Positions 18,408-28,123 of a stretch of 64,000 bases of DNA are shown piece after piece; position 1 is the first letter of the stretch, and every line of letters starts with the position of its first letter. The notes below the pieces were generated by a model. It saw nothing but the letters and a program-made list of their open reading frames with translations. It was not told where the DNA came from and ran no database searches. The translations under genes were made by a program, and so were the position numbers. The stretch is from CAVUEG01 sp963740525 (lineage in GTDB: Bacteria; Actinomycetota; Actinomycetes; Propionibacteriales; Nocardioidaceae), in assembly GCA_963740525.1 (NCBI GenBank), contig CAVUEG010000006.1:62001-126000 (forward strand), in the 5' to 3' direction.

Positions 18408-18490
18408 CCCTCCCCCCTGGTGGCCACCCGGGGAGGGTGGCGACCACCTCGACGATGGCGCGGGCGGGCGTTGTTTGTCCATCCCCCGGG

Positions 18491-19291
18491 TCAGGGCGTC
18501 GGTTCGGCTCCTCCGAACCGACGATCCCGGTCGGCGTAGATCTGGATGGCGTCCCACAGGGCGAGCCGGTCGACGTCCGGCCACAGCACGTCGGTGAAGA
18601 CCAGCTCGGAGTACGCCGCCTGCCACAGCAGGAAGTTCGAGAGCCGCTGCTCCCCCGACGTCCGCCACACCAGATCCGCGTCCGGCAGCTCGGGGACGTA
18701 GAGATGCTTGGCGAAGGTGCGCTCGTCGACCTTGTCCGGGTTCTGCCGCCCCGCCGCGACCTCGCGGGCGATCGAGCGGGCGGCGTCCGCCAGCTCGGAG
18801 CGACCGCCGTAGTTCACGCACATCGTCAGCGTCAGCACGTCGTTGTCCCGGGTCAGCTCCTCGGCCACCTGCAGCTCCTTGATCACCGAACGCCACAGGC
18901 GCGGAGCGCGCCCCGCCCAGCGGACCCGGACGCCCAGCTCGTGCATCTCGTCTCGCCGGCGGCGGATCACGTCCCGGTTGAAGCCCATCAGGAAGCGCAC
19001 CTCGTCCGTCGAGCGGGACCAGTTCTCCGTGGAGAAGGCGTACGCCGAGATTGCCCGGACCCCGATCTCGATCGCGCCCTCGACGACGTCGAACAGCGAG
19101 CTCTCTCCCTGCTCGTGGCCTGCGGTGCGCGGCAGTCCACGCTGCTGGGCCCAGCGCCCGTTCCCGTCCATCACGATCGCCACGTGATGCGGGACGAGGT
19201 CGGCGGGGATGGCAGGCGGGCGCGCACCGGACGGGTGCGGGGTCGGGGGCCGCACGTGCTCCCGAGGCTTCACCTTGCTGCGCCTGGCCAC
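18491..19291 (-). CDS. uppS: Isoprenyl transferase (cis-prenyl, undecaprenyl/decaprenyl diphosphate synthase type)
   Basis: Elongates allylic diphosphates with isopentenyl diphosphate to make the lipid carrier of wall synthesis. Seen in 266 aa: catalytic D42 in VAIVMDGNGRWAQQRG, the GH..G segment at about 58-63, SAYAFSTENWSR, and the C-terminal DLVWRTSGEQRLSNFLLWQ diphosphate-binding block. A Pro-rich N-terminal extension of about 30 residues precedes the domain. The GTG start has AGGAGG seven bases upstream. It sits near recO as in many actinobacteria. Product chain length cannot be inferred. Confidence 0.95.
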   Translation of the reverse strand: MARRSKVKPREHVRPPTPHPSGARPPAIPADLVPHHVAIVMDGNGRWAQQRGLPRTAGHEQGESSLFDVVEGAIEIGVRAISAYAFSTENWSRSTDEVRFLMGFNRDVIRRRRDEMHELGVRVRWAGRAPRLWRSVIKELQVAEELTRDNDVLTLTMCVNYGGRSELADAARSIAREVAAGRQNPDKVDERTFAKHLYVPELPDADLVWRTSGEQRLSNFLLWQAAYSELVFTDVLWPDVDRLALWDAIQIYADRDRRFGGAEPTP

Positions 19292-19372
19292 GTGCCCTCC
19301 TGGTGCTCGCTGCGTCGCCGCGTCGTCGTGTCGCCGTATGCTCTCGCACGAGCCAACCTAGGGGATCAGCGG

Positions 19373-19810
19373 ATGGACGACACGAACAACTCGATCGAGC
19401 AGCAGCTCACCACGCTGTTCCGGCGCGTCCAGCGGATCCACCTCTCCACCGCTACGGGCGAGGTGACGCTGGACCGTTCGGCGTACGGGATCATGTGCCG
19501 CCTCGACGACGAAGGCCCGGCCCGGCTGGGGTCGATCGCGACCGCCTTCGGCCTCGACCCATCGACGATCACCCGTCAGGTCCAGGCACTGGAGCGAGCC
19601 GGTCTGGCCGAGCGCAGCAAGGACCCCAAGGACCGCCGGGCGGCGATTCTCGATCTCACCGAGGTCGGCAGGACGTCCCTGCACGAGACCCGCGAGCACC
19701 GCAGGCAACGGCTCGAGCAGCTGCTCGAGCCGTGGTCCGGTGCCGACCGCTCCGAGTTCGCCCGCCTCCTCACACGCTTCAACCAGTCCGTCGAGGACCT
19801 GACGGGCTGA
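19373..19810 (+). CDS. MarR-family transcriptional regulator
   Basis: A 145-aa winged-helix protein. Seen: dimerisation helices at both ends, the recognition helix in LDPSTITRQVQALERAGL (about 63-80), and the wing DPKDRRAAILDLTEVG. The ATG lies 9 bases after AGGGG. It is divergent from uppS and convergent with recO. No obvious target gene of the usual type (efflux pump, flavoenzyme) is adjacent, so target and ligand are unknown. Confidence 0.88.
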   Translation: MDDTNNSIEQQLTTLFRRVQRIHLSTATGEVTLDRSAYGIMCRLDDEGPARLGSIATAFGLDPSTITRQVQALERAGLAERSKDPKDRRAAILDLTEVGRTSLHETREHRRQRLEQLLEPWSGADRSEFARLLTRFNQSVEDLTG

Positions 19811-19816
19811 CGGCGC

Positions 19817-20545
19817 TCAGCCGTCGACGTGCCGCAGCGACTTCAGCCCGCGCTCGAGGTGCCAGGCGAGGTAGGCCGACACCAACGTGTGCGCCTCGCG
19901 GCGGTGCCGGGGGTCGCTGGTGGCCACGACCGGCCAGTCTCCGGCCAGCAACGCCCCGAGCAGCACGACGGTCTCGGGCGCGGGGTTGGCTGAGCCGGGC
20001 AGCCTGCAGGTGGCGCACAGCATTCCACCGGCGGCGGGGTTGAAGGAGCGGTGGCTGCCCTCCAGCCCGCAGCGGGCGCAGGCGACGAAGGTGGGGGCGT
20101 ACCCGGCCACCGACAAGGACCGGAGCAGGAACGAGTCCAGGACCTGGCCCGGCCCCTGCTCGCCGCCTGCCATCGCCCTGAGCCCGCCCACGAGCAGCAG
20201 GAACTGCTGCAGTGCCGGCTCCTTGTCCTCGATGACCAGCCGCTCAGCGGTCTCGAGCATGACCGTGCCCGCGGTGTAGCGCTCGTAGTCGCCGCCCAGT
20301 GCTGTGGCGTACGACGACAGGGTCTCCGCCTGGGTGACCACGTCGAGGGAACGGCCCTCCGCGAGCTGGAGGTCGACGTGGGTGAAGGGCTCGAGCCGTG
20401 AGCCGAACCGCGAGGTGGTCCGGCGTACCCCCTTCGCGACGGCCCTGACCCGGCCGTTCCCGCGGGTCAGCAGCGTGATGATCCGGTCGGCCTCACCCAG
20501 CTTCTGGGTGCGCAGCACGATCGCTTCGTCACGGTAGAGGGCCAC
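19817..20545 (-). CDS. recO: DNA repair protein RecO
   Basis: Helps RecR load RecA onto SSB-coated DNA. Seen in 242 aa: N-terminal OB fold (LYRDEAIVLRTQKLGEADRIITLLTR), helical middle, and a zinc site formed by CARCG and CATC around 165-195. The GTG at 20545 (VALYRDEA) has AGGGAG eleven bases upstream; an in-frame ATG six codons earlier (20560-20562) is an alternative. It ends 6 bases from the convergent marR-type gene. Confidence 0.92.
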   Translation of the reverse strand: MALYRDEAIVLRTQKLGEADRIITLLTRGNGRVRAVAKGVRRTTSRFGSRLEPFTHVDLQLAEGRSLDVVTQAETLSSYATALGGDYERYTAGTVMLETAERLVIEDKEPALQQFLLLVGGLRAMAGGEQGPGQVLDSFLLRSLSVAGYAPTFVACARCGLEGSHRSFNPAAGGMLCATCRLPGSANPAPETVVLLGALLAGDWPVVATSDPRHRREAHTLVSAYLAWHLERGLKSLRHVDG

Positions 20546-20593
20546 AGGGCCATTCTCCCTCATGCCCCCCACGTCGCCGCGGAAGCACGCAGG

Positions 20594-22255
20594 TCAGACG
20601 GAGGCGCCGCGCGCCAGCGGGATCAGCTGCTCGTGGCTGGTGCGCAACGGCAGCCGCACCTGCACCGTGGTTCCCGCACCGAGCTCGCTGTCGAGCTCGA
20701 TCCGGCCGCCGTGTGCCTCGACGATGGACTTGGTGATCGCCAGGCCGAGTCCGACCCCCGGGATCGCCGCGGACTCCACCTGGTCGGCGCGGAAGAACTT
20801 CGTGAACAACCGGCTCTGGTCCTGTCCGGAGATGCCGATCCCGCTGTCGCGGACGGTGATCCGGACCTGGTGGTCGACCTGGGCGAGCGCGACCTTCACG
20901 ATGCCGCCCTCGTGGGAGTACTTCACCGCATTGGAGACCAGGTGACCCAGGACCTCGCAGATCCGTGCCTGGTCCACGATCAGCGCGGGCACGTCGTCCA
21001 GCTCGGTGAGGATCCGCACGAAGCGCTTGTCGGCCTCGGGCCGGGCCCGGTCGATGACGTTCACGAGCATGCTCGCCAGGTCGGTGAGCTGGGTGTCGAG
21101 GACGACCTTCCCCTGCTGGGACGAAGCCGTGTGGAGCAGGTCGCCGACCAGTCGCATCAGCCGCATCGCGTTGCGGTTCACGACCTCGAGATGCCGGGTG
21201 ACATCCAGTGGCAGCGTGTTGGCGTCGTCGTCCAGGACGATGTCGACGTACCCCAGGATGGAGGTGAGCGGGGTGCGCAGCTCGTGCGACACGGAGGCCA
21301 CGAAGTCGTCCTTCACCTGGAGCGCCCGCATGAGGTCGGTGATGTCGTGGAAGCCGAGCACGGCTCCGTTGAAACGGCCCAGGTTGTCGGTGATCGGTCG
21401 GCACGAGACCGAGAGCGCGCGCCGCGAGGCGATGTCCTTGCCGACCCAGACCACGTAGTCGCTGAACGTCTCGCCTTGGGACGCCCGGTACGTCGGGAGC
21501 TCTCCGCGGGTCAGCGCCGTCTGGCGGTTCTCGGCGTACACGTAGCCGGTCTCGCCGGCGAGGCCGAGGTGCCCGTCGGGGTAGGCGAGGTCCATGAAGC
21601 GCTGTTGGGTCGGGTTCATCGCGACGAACACTCCGTCGCGGTCGATCTTGACGATGCCGACGTCCACGGTCTGCAGGATGGCCTCGTGCAGGTTGCGTGC
21701 CTCCTGCAGCTCGTTGCGCTGACGCGTCCACTCGGTGGTCATCACGTGCATGCTCATCGCGCACATCAGGGCCACGACGGGATACACGATCGCGCGGCTG
21801 GTTGCCTCGATGCCGGTGTCCATCATCCACAGCGTCGGCAGCGAGATCACGGCGACGGTCCCGAGGACTGCCAGCAGCACCCCGGACCGGCCGAACTCGC
21901 GTCCGAGCCACAGCACCGGGAAGATCACCATGATCCCGACGCCCGTGGCCAGGCCCGTCACGAAGTGGTCGTAGTTGACGAGGCCGATGACCACCATGTC
22001 GCACAGCGGCACCACGGCAGACCAAGGGTGCGGCCACACCTCCCAGGGCCCGAGGAGCGCCAGCAGGCTGACCCCGAGCAGGAGGAGGACACCGATCCCG
22101 AACGGCGACAGCACCGGCCGATGGCCCGCCATCGTCGCCACGGTGATGTCGACGAGAAGCGGGATCAGGACGACGGCCTGGGGACCCCGCGGATCCGGAT
22201 GCCCTGCCGTCACCAGCCGCAGCGCACTACGCACGGCTTCGCCGAGTGAGCGCAC
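20594..22255 (-). CDS. Membrane sensor histidine kinase with PAS domain
   Basis: 553 aa. About six hydrophobic segments fill residues 25-175 (VVLIPLLVDITVATMAG, IGVLLLLGVSLLALLG, GTVAVISLPTLWMM, IVYPVVALMCAMSM), followed by a PAS domain (about 190-305), HisKA with the phospho-acceptor His in SHELRTPLTSILGY, and HATPase_c with N box HLVSNAVKYS, G1 DSGIGIS and G2 GVGLGLAI. The GTG start has a textbook AAGGAGGTGA ribosome-binding site. No response regulator is adjacent, so it is an orphan kinase. Signal unknown. The G1 box ends ISGQ, close to the paralogue at 23.5-26.3 kb. Confidence 0.92.
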   Translation of the reverse strand: MRSLGEAVRSALRLVTAGHPDPRGPQAVVLIPLLVDITVATMAGHRPVLSPFGIGVLLLLGVSLLALLGPWEVWPHPWSAVVPLCDMVVIGLVNYDHFVTGLATGVGIMVIFPVLWLGREFGRSGVLLAVLGTVAVISLPTLWMMDTGIEATSRAIVYPVVALMCAMSMHVMTTEWTRQRNELQEARNLHEAILQTVDVGIVKIDRDGVFVAMNPTQQRFMDLAYPDGHLGLAGETGYVYAENRQTALTRGELPTYRASQGETFSDYVVWVGKDIASRRALSVSCRPITDNLGRFNGAVLGFHDITDLMRALQVKDDFVASVSHELRTPLTSILGYVDIVLDDDANTLPLDVTRHLEVVNRNAMRLMRLVGDLLHTASSQQGKVVLDTQLTDLASMLVNVIDRARPEADKRFVRILTELDDVPALIVDQARICEVLGHLVSNAVKYSHEGGIVKVALAQVDHQVRITVRDSGIGISGQDQSRLFTKFFRADQVESAAIPGVGLGLAITKSIVEAHGGRIELDSELGAGTTVQVRLPLRTSHEQLIPLARGASV

Positions 22256-22372
22256 CAGTCACCTCCTTGTTCGGGGTGTCGCTGCGCCGATTCTGGGGGA
22301 TGGTGCGGGTGGGGCGTGGCGGATTCCGGAAAAATCTGCGGTGAAGTGTCATTCGCCCCTGCTCGGACAGGG

Positions 22373-23230
22373 TCAGCGGGGGCGTGACCTCCGGCGCCGG
22401 TGAGCCAGACCATCGCTCCAGCAGGACTCCACGAAGGCCACCGCCTCGGCGTCGAGCCGGTCCGGCCGGAACCGCCACTCCAGGATGCTGCTGGCCTTCA
22501 CGAACCGGGCTCCGGCCAGCTCGTCGCAGAGCATGGCCGCATCGGCGGCCGGGTGGAGCAGGTCGTGCTCGTGGCCCACGACCAACGCCGGGGCGGAGAT
22601 TCGCCTGCGGTCGCGGCTCGAGGGGGCGACCCGGCCGAAGAAGATGCCGTGGAGCGTGGCCGCCATCGGCGCCGCACGCTGGTCGAGGGTGTCCAGGACG
22701 ATTCCCGCCCAGAACGGCACGACGCCGCGAGGCACCGCCCTGGCCAGGAAGCGGGTGGTGGTGACCGCGAGGGGAAGGAACCTGGCGGTGAGCAGCAGCG
22801 GGGCGAAGACGGCGATCCCGGCCTCCACCGCGTTGTCGAGCACCGGCATCTCCACCAGAAGCCCTCTCACCCGGTCGGGAGCGAGGTCCGCCACCTCCAG
22901 CGCGACGTTGGCCCCGAGTGACGTGCCTCCGATGACGGCCTGGTCGATCCCCAGCTCGTCGAGAAGGGCTACGACCTGGCGACCGAACGCGGGGATCGAG
23001 TAGCGCGCCGGATCGGCCGGTCGGTCGGAGCGTCCGTGGCCCAGGAGGTCCAGGGTGACGACGTGGGCTCCGGCCGTGGCGAGGGTGCGGGCCAGCGGCT
23101 GGTGCATCCGGCGTGGCATCAGCTGACCGTGCACGAGCACCACCCAGCGTTCGCCGGCGCCGTACTCGGTGAACTCGAGACGGTCGCCGTCGACGAAGAA
23201 CTGACCCACGCGCTCCGAGACCAGACTCAT
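22373..23230 (-). CDS. Alpha/beta hydrolase, catalytic His not evident
   Basis: 285 aa with the fold hallmarks: oxyanion loop VVLVHGQLM, strand-turn VTLDLLGHGRSDRP, nucleophile elbow GGTSLG (Ser at about 107), and the acid strand PALVVGHEHDLLHP. At the usual catalytic-His position the sequence reads ARFVKASSILEWRFRPDRL, with no His, a form I associate with a group of actinobacterial hydrolases. Either a different His (LLHPAADA) serves or the activity is not a standard hydrolysis. The C-terminus is strongly basic (AHRRRRSRPR). It is divergent from the MASE1 kinase. Confidence 0.85.
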   Translation of the reverse strand: MSLVSERVGQFFVDGDRLEFTEYGAGERWVVLVHGQLMPRRMHQPLARTLATAGAHVVTLDLLGHGRSDRPADPARYSIPAFGRQVVALLDELGIDQAVIGGTSLGANVALEVADLAPDRVRGLLVEMPVLDNAVEAGIAVFAPLLLTARFLPLAVTTTRFLARAVPRGVVPFWAGIVLDTLDQRAAPMAATLHGIFFGRVAPSSRDRRRISAPALVVGHEHDLLHPAADAAMLCDELAGARFVKASSILEWRFRPDRLDAEAVAFVESCWSDGLAHRRRRSRPR

Positions 23231-23542
23231 CCCGACACTCTAGGAGGCTCCTGGCCGACCCCGGACAACGACCCGGTCTGCGGGCGTGGCGCAGCACATC
23301 CGCGAGGACAGTGGGTGAAAGGATCACGTCATGGAGCTGGCCGGCCTCGAGTCCCACCACGCCCGCAGCCGGATCAGTCGGTGGTGAGCGGCGCGAGACG
23401 GCACCGGATTTCAGTTCACCTGACCCCCCGGATGGCACTTTCTGGCACCGATGCGCCCCACCGGGTAGTCCGAAAGGACCATAGGGAGCTCGACTATGGC
23501 CGAAACGGACATTCGGTGGACGAGTGCGCCGACACTGGAGGC
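23231..23542. other. Divergent intergenic region (312 nt)
   Basis: Separates the hydrolase from the MASE1 kinase. It holds nested repeats at 23468-23510: a GTCC-GAAA-GGAC mini-hairpin, the inverted pair CCATAG (23479-23484)/CTATGG (23494-23499), and two related CCGAAA(C)GGAC strings at 23470 and 23500. An 18-codon reading frame at 23331-23387 with AAAGG eight bases upstream is also present; I do not consider it proven. Confidence 0.5.
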
Positions 23543-26329
23543 GTGGCTCTCGAGGAAAACGTGCGGCAGCGGGCGATCTCTGCCCTTTTCCTGCTCGCGA
23601 TCTTCCTGTCGGGAGCGACCGCGGTCTACCTGGCGCCGACCGAGTCCAAGGTTGCCCTGTGGTGGCCAGCCGCCGGGATCTCCGTCGCGATGCTTCTCCA
23701 GGGTCCGCGCGCCTGGCGACTGAAGCTCTCCGGCGGGATCGTGCTGGCCAGTGCACTGTCCAACCTGGCCGGGGGCCGCGAGCTCGACATCTCGTTCAGC
23801 TACGGGGTAGCCAACGCGATCGAGGCGCTGATCGTCGTGACGTGGCTGTCCCGCCACGCACTGGACCGCCCGACCCTGATCACGCAGGAGGACCGCGCCC
23901 GGCTCTTCGACGCGGTGATCCTGGGCACGACGTTCCTCGGCACCTGGGTGGCCGTCACGGCCTGGCTCGAGGGCAGCCACACCTTCCTCTCCACGATGCT
24001 CACCGTGATGGCCTCGCACGGCGCGTCGATCCTGATCTTCGCGCCCCTCGCGCTGCCGATCGAGCGGGTCCGGCGGGTCTCCCAACGGGCCGAGATGATG
24101 CTCCAGGTTCTGGCCCTGGCCGGCATCGCGGTCTTCGTCTTCCGTCCCGGTCAGGTCCTCGGAATCGCCTTCCTCATCCTGCCGGTCCTGGTCTGGGCCG
24201 CCCTGCGGTTCTCGATGCGCGTGGTCGCGTGGGAGATGTTCGCCCTGAGCATCTACACCACCGTGGCCTCGGCCCGGGGCTGGGGGCCGTTCTCCCCCAG
24301 TGAGGGAAGCGCGGTCCAGTCCTTCGAGACCACCGGGCCCCTGACCCAGGCGTTCCTCATCGGCAGCGCCGTCATCTCCATGACCCTCTGCATCGCCGTG
24401 GGCGAGCAGATGGCAGCGATGCGCCGGATGTCGGCCAGCGAAGAGCTGTTCCGGCGCAGCTTCACCGAGTCCCTGATCGGGATGATGCTGCTGCGCCTCG
24501 ACGAGATCGGCCAGCTTCGGCTGGTGGAGCTCAACAGCACGGCCGCGACTCTCCTGGGGGGAGTCCCGTCCAACTTCGAGGGTCGGCGCCTGGCAGGTCT
24601 GTTGGACACGCACACCAACATCGACGGCAAGGCGCAGCTGATGCTGGAGGGGACTCTGTCCGGCTACCGGGAGGAGCTCAACCTGGTCGGCGACGACAAC
24701 AAGCGGATCGGGATCGCCATCTCGCCGCTGTCGGTCGACCGGGACTCCCAGATGTTCACCGCGCAGATGCTCGACCTCACCGCCGAGCGGGAGGCCCGAC
24801 GGCGCCTTCGCAACGAGAAGAACTTCACCCGGGCCATCCTCGACACCACCGGGTGCCTGATCGTCGTCGCCGACGTGCACGGCATCATCGACCAGACCAA
24901 CCCCGCGACTGAGCGCGTCACCGGGTTCAGCCGCAGCGAGGTCGCCGGCAGGGCCGTGTGGAACACCCTCATCCCCGAGGAGGACCGCAAGAGTGCGCGA
25001 CAGATCTTCTCCAGGGCGAGCCGGGGGACGATCCCGCTCACGATCGAGTCCAGCGTGCTCACCAAGTTCGGCGACCGCCGACGGGTGGTCTGGTCGAACT
25101 CCTTCCTCACCGACGACCACGGCAACCGGACCCACGTCGTGATGACGGGCATCGACGTCACCACCGAACGCACGACCGTCGAGATGATGACCCACCTGCT
25201 GCGGGCAGCAACGACCACGGCCTTCATCGGCACCGACACCCGCGGCAAGGTCAACGTCTTCAACTCCGGCGCCGAGGAGATGCTGGGCTTCACGGCCGAG
25301 GACGTGATCGGACGCCAGCTGATCGACTTCATGCTGGACCCGGAGCAGCTGGCGAGCCGGTCAGCCGAGGACGGACACGAGCCGGGGTTCGCCGCGCTGG
25401 TCGCCCGGATCGACTCCGAGGACGCGCCGCTGACGAGGGACTGGCAGTGGCGGCGCGACGACGGCAGCAAGTTCACCGTCTCCCAGACGGTGAACGTCGT
25501 CCGCGACACCTTCGGCCAGCGCATCGGCTACCTGTTCGTGGGCCGCAACGTGACCGAGCAGCGACGGTCCCAGGAGCTCCTGGTGCGCGCCCTCGACAAG
25601 GAGCGCCAGGCGGTCGAGCGGCTGCGCGCGCTCGACACCGCGAAGAACGACTTCGTCACCACCGTCAGCCACGAGCTGCGCACGCCGATCAGCAGCATCA
25701 TCGGGTACAGCGAGATGCTCCAGGACGGCGCCGCCGGGATCGTCACCTCGGAGCAGTCGCGCCTTTTGGGCGCCGTACAGCGCAACGGAGACCGCCTGAT
25801 GGCGCTCGCCGACGACCTGCTCACCCTGGCCGGGTTCGAGTCGGGATCGGCGGTGCTCGAGCGCAACGTGGTCGACCTGCGCGACATCGTCAGCAAGGCG
25901 CAGGAGGCGCTCGCCCCCTTGATGGCCGGCCGCAAGCTCGACCTGTGCTTCGAGCTCACGGCTGACCAGGTGCTCGTGCGCGGTGACTCCAAGCACCTCG
26001 AGCGGGTCGTGATCAACCTGCTCGGCAACGCGATCAAGTTCACCGAGGACGGTGGCTCGATCAAGTGCATCGTCAAGCGCAACGGTCATGACGCCCTGCT
26101 CGAGGTGAGCGACACCGGCATCGGCATCCCGCTCGACGAGCAGCCCCGCCTGTTCAGCCGGTTCTTCCGGTCCTCCACTGCTCAGGAGCGCGCCATCCAG
26201 GGCACCGGCCTGGGGCTGTCGATCGTGGCCTCGATCGTGCGCACCCACGGCGGCGACATCTCCGTGCAGTCCGAGCACCTCGCCGGAAGCAGCTTCGAGG
26301 TCCGGCTCCCGCTCAGTCTCACCGCCTGA
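23543..26329 (+). CDS. MASE1-domain hybrid PAS sensor histidine kinase
   Basis: About 928 aa. N-terminal MASE1 membrane sensor with about eight helices (first helix LFLLAIFLSGATAVYLAPTE, followed by the typical LWWPAAGISVAMLL), then three PAS domains (about 310-420, 430-550, 555-680) with the PAC-like ends LDLTAERE, IDVTTERTT and RNVTEQRRS. HisKA follows, with the phospho-acceptor in SHELRTPISSIIGYSEML, and HATPase_c with N box NLLGNAIKFT, G1 DTGIGIPL and G2 GTGLGLSI. The GTG at 23543 was picked because homology begins there; the GTG at 23516 is possible. No response regulator is adjacent. Confidence 0.9.
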   Translation: MALEENVRQRAISALFLLAIFLSGATAVYLAPTESKVALWWPAAGISVAMLLQGPRAWRLKLSGGIVLASALSNLAGGRELDISFSYGVANAIEALIVVTWLSRHALDRPTLITQEDRARLFDAVILGTTFLGTWVAVTAWLEGSHTFLSTMLTVMASHGASILIFAPLALPIERVRRVSQRAEMMLQVLALAGIAVFVFRPGQVLGIAFLILPVLVWAALRFSMRVVAWEMFALSIYTTVASARGWGPFSPSEGSAVQSFETTGPLTQAFLIGSAVISMTLCIAVGEQMAAMRRMSASEELFRRSFTESLIGMMLLRLDEIGQLRLVELNSTAATLLGGVPSNFEGRRLAGLLDTHTNIDGKAQLMLEGTLSGYREELNLVGDDNKRIGIAISPLSVDRDSQMFTAQMLDLTAEREARRRLRNEKNFTRAILDTTGCLIVVADVHGIIDQTNPATERVTGFSRSEVAGRAVWNTLIPEEDRKSARQIFSRASRGTIPLTIESSVLTKFGDRRRVVWSNSFLTDDHGNRTHVVMTGIDVTTERTTVEMMTHLLRAATTTAFIGTDTRGKVNVFNSGAEEMLGFTAEDVIGRQLIDFMLDPEQLASRSAEDGHEPGFAALVARIDSEDAPLTRDWQWRRDDGSKFTVSQTVNVVRDTFGQRIGYLFVGRNVTEQRRSQELLVRALDKERQAVERLRALDTAKNDFVTTVSHELRTPISSIIGYSEMLQDGAAGIVTSEQSRLLGAVQRNGDRLMALADDLLTLAGFESGSAVLERNVVDLRDIVSKAQEALAPLMAGRKLDLCFELTADQVLVRGDSKHLERVVINLLGNAIKFTEDGGSIKCIVKRNGHDALLEVSDTGIGIPLDEQPRLFSRFFRSSTAQERAIQGTGLGLSIVASIVRTHGGDISVQSEHLAGSSFEVRLPLSLTA

Positions 26330-26332
26330 GCC

Positions 26333-28081
26333 TCAGGCGCGGTTGACCGCCGACAGCACCGCCTTCAGCGAGGCGGTCACGATGTTGGCGTCGAGACCCA
26401 CGCCCCACAGCAGCTGGTCGTCCACGGCGCACTCGACGTAAGCCGCGGCGATCGCGTCGCCGCCGCTGGACAGGGCGTGCTCGTGGTAGTCGAGCACCCG
26501 CACCTCTCCGCGTGTCTCGAAGCCGTCGGCCCCGTCGGCCCGCTTCTCGGCCAGCAGGCCGTTGAGCGCGTCGACGAACGCGGCGATCGGGCCGTTGCCC
26601 GTCCCCTCCAGGACCCGGGACTCGTCACTGACGAACACGGTCACAGCGAGCGCGTCCTTCTCTCCCACGGCGGAGGAGGTGTGCACCGAGTCGAGTCGCA
26701 GCGGCGACTCGCGGTCGAGGTACTCGCGCCGGAACTCCGTCCAGATCGCCTCAGGTGTCATCTCGCCACCCTCCCCGTCGGTGCGCTGCTGCACCACACG
26801 GCTGAACTCGATCTGCAGCCGGCGAGGCAGGTCGAGCTTGTGCTCGGACTTCATGATGTAGGCGACCCCGCCCTTGCCGGACTGGCTGTTCACCCGGATC
26901 ACGGCCTCGTAGGATCGACCGACGTCCTTCGGGTCGATCGGGAGGTACGGCGCCTCCCATTGGTGCTCCTCGACCGGGTGGCCGGCCTCGCGCGCGTCTG
27001 CCTCGAGCGACTCGAGGCCCTTCTTGATCGCATCCTGGTGGGACCCGGAGAAGGCGGTGTAGACCAGGTCTCCGGCATAGGGATGCCTCGGGTGTACCGG
27101 GAGCTGCGTGCAGTACTCGACCGTGCGCCGGATCTCGTCGATGTCGCTGAAGTCGATCTGCGGGTCGACGCCCTGGCTGAACAGGTTCATCCCGAGCGTG
27201 ACCAGGCAGACGTTGCCGGTGCGCTCCCCGTGCCCGAACAGACAGCCCTCCACCCGATCGGCTCCGGCCATCATCGCCAGCTCCGTCGCGGCGACGGCGG
27301 TGCCCCGGTCGTTGTGCGGATGCAGGCTGATCGCGGTGTGCTCGCGTCGCGTGAGCTGGCGTGAGAACCACTCGATCTGGTCGGCGTAGACGTTGGGCGT
27401 GGACATCTCCACGGTCGCCGGCAGGTTGAGGATGATCTCGCGTCCGTCCTCGGGCTGCCACACGTCGGAGACCGCCTCGCAGACGTCGACGGAGAACGGC
27501 AGCTCTGTCCCGGTGAAGATCTCGGGCGAGTACTCGTAGCCGATCACCGTCTGCCCGAGCCAGGAGTCGGCGTACTTCATCACCATCTCGGTGCCCCGCA
27601 CCGCGATCGCGCGTACCTCCTCCTTGCCTGCGTGGAACACGACCCGGCGGAACATCGGCGCCAGGGCGTTGTACAGGTGGATGTTCGCGTGGTGAACCCC
27701 GACCAGCGACTGCACGCTGCGCTCGATCAGGTCCTCGCGCGCCTGCGTCAGCACGGAGATCGTGACGTCCTCGGGGATCCGGTCCCCCTCGATGAGCTGA
27801 CGCACGAAGTTGAAGTCGGTGTCGCTCGCCGACGGGAAGCCGACCTCGATCTCCTTGTAGCCCATGCGGACCAGGAGGTCGAACATCTTCATCTTGCGGG
27901 CCGGGGTCATCGGGTCGATCAACGCCTGGTTGCCGTCCCGCAGGTCGGTGGAGAGCCACCGAGGAGCCCGGGTCAGCGTCCGGCCGGGCCAGGTCCGGTC
28001 GGGAAGGTCGACGGGAGGGAACGGGCGGTAGCGGTGCACGGGCATCCCGCTGGAGCGCTGGGTGTTCAGGAAGCTGGTCAT
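26333..28081 (-). CDS. leuA: 2-isopropylmalate synthase
   Basis: Condenses acetyl-CoA with 2-oxoisovalerate, the committed step to leucine. 582 aa, the long actinobacterial form. Seen: metal and substrate residues in LSTDLRDGNQAL (D46, R48, D49), the HxHND metal motif in SLHPHNDRGTA, GCLFGHGERTGN, and the C-terminal leucine-binding regulatory domain (from about 430; GTGNGPIAAFVDAL). The ATG is about 70 bases downstream of a 17-residue Leu-rich leader peptide and overlapping hairpins, so expression is probably controlled by attenuation as well as by feedback. Confidence 0.96.
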   Translation of the reverse strand: MTSFLNTQRSSGMPVHRYRPFPPVDLPDRTWPGRTLTRAPRWLSTDLRDGNQALIDPMTPARKMKMFDLLVRMGYKEIEVGFPSASDTDFNFVRQLIEGDRIPEDVTISVLTQAREDLIERSVQSLVGVHHANIHLYNALAPMFRRVVFHAGKEEVRAIAVRGTEMVMKYADSWLGQTVIGYEYSPEIFTGTELPFSVDVCEAVSDVWQPEDGREIILNLPATVEMSTPNVYADQIEWFSRQLTRREHTAISLHPHNDRGTAVAATELAMMAGADRVEGCLFGHGERTGNVCLVTLGMNLFSQGVDPQIDFSDIDEIRRTVEYCTQLPVHPRHPYAGDLVYTAFSGSHQDAIKKGLESLEADAREAGHPVEEHQWEAPYLPIDPKDVGRSYEAVIRVNSQSGKGGVAYIMKSEHKLDLPRRLQIEFSRVVQQRTDGEGGEMTPEAIWTEFRREYLDRESPLRLDSVHTSSAVGEKDALAVTVFVSDESRVLEGTGNGPIAAFVDALNGLLAEKRADGADGFETRGEVRVLDYHEHALSSGGDAIAAAYVECAVDDQLLWGVGLDANIVTASLKAVLSAVNRA

Positions 28082-28123
28082 GAGTCCTACTCGCTGCTCG
28101 ACTGGTCCGGGGCAACACGAACT

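Noticed and set aside
23331..23387. 18-codon frame with AAAGG upstream in the hydrolase/kinase intergenic region
   Set aside because: No similarity seen and no leader logic (no codon run or following hairpin); could be chance.
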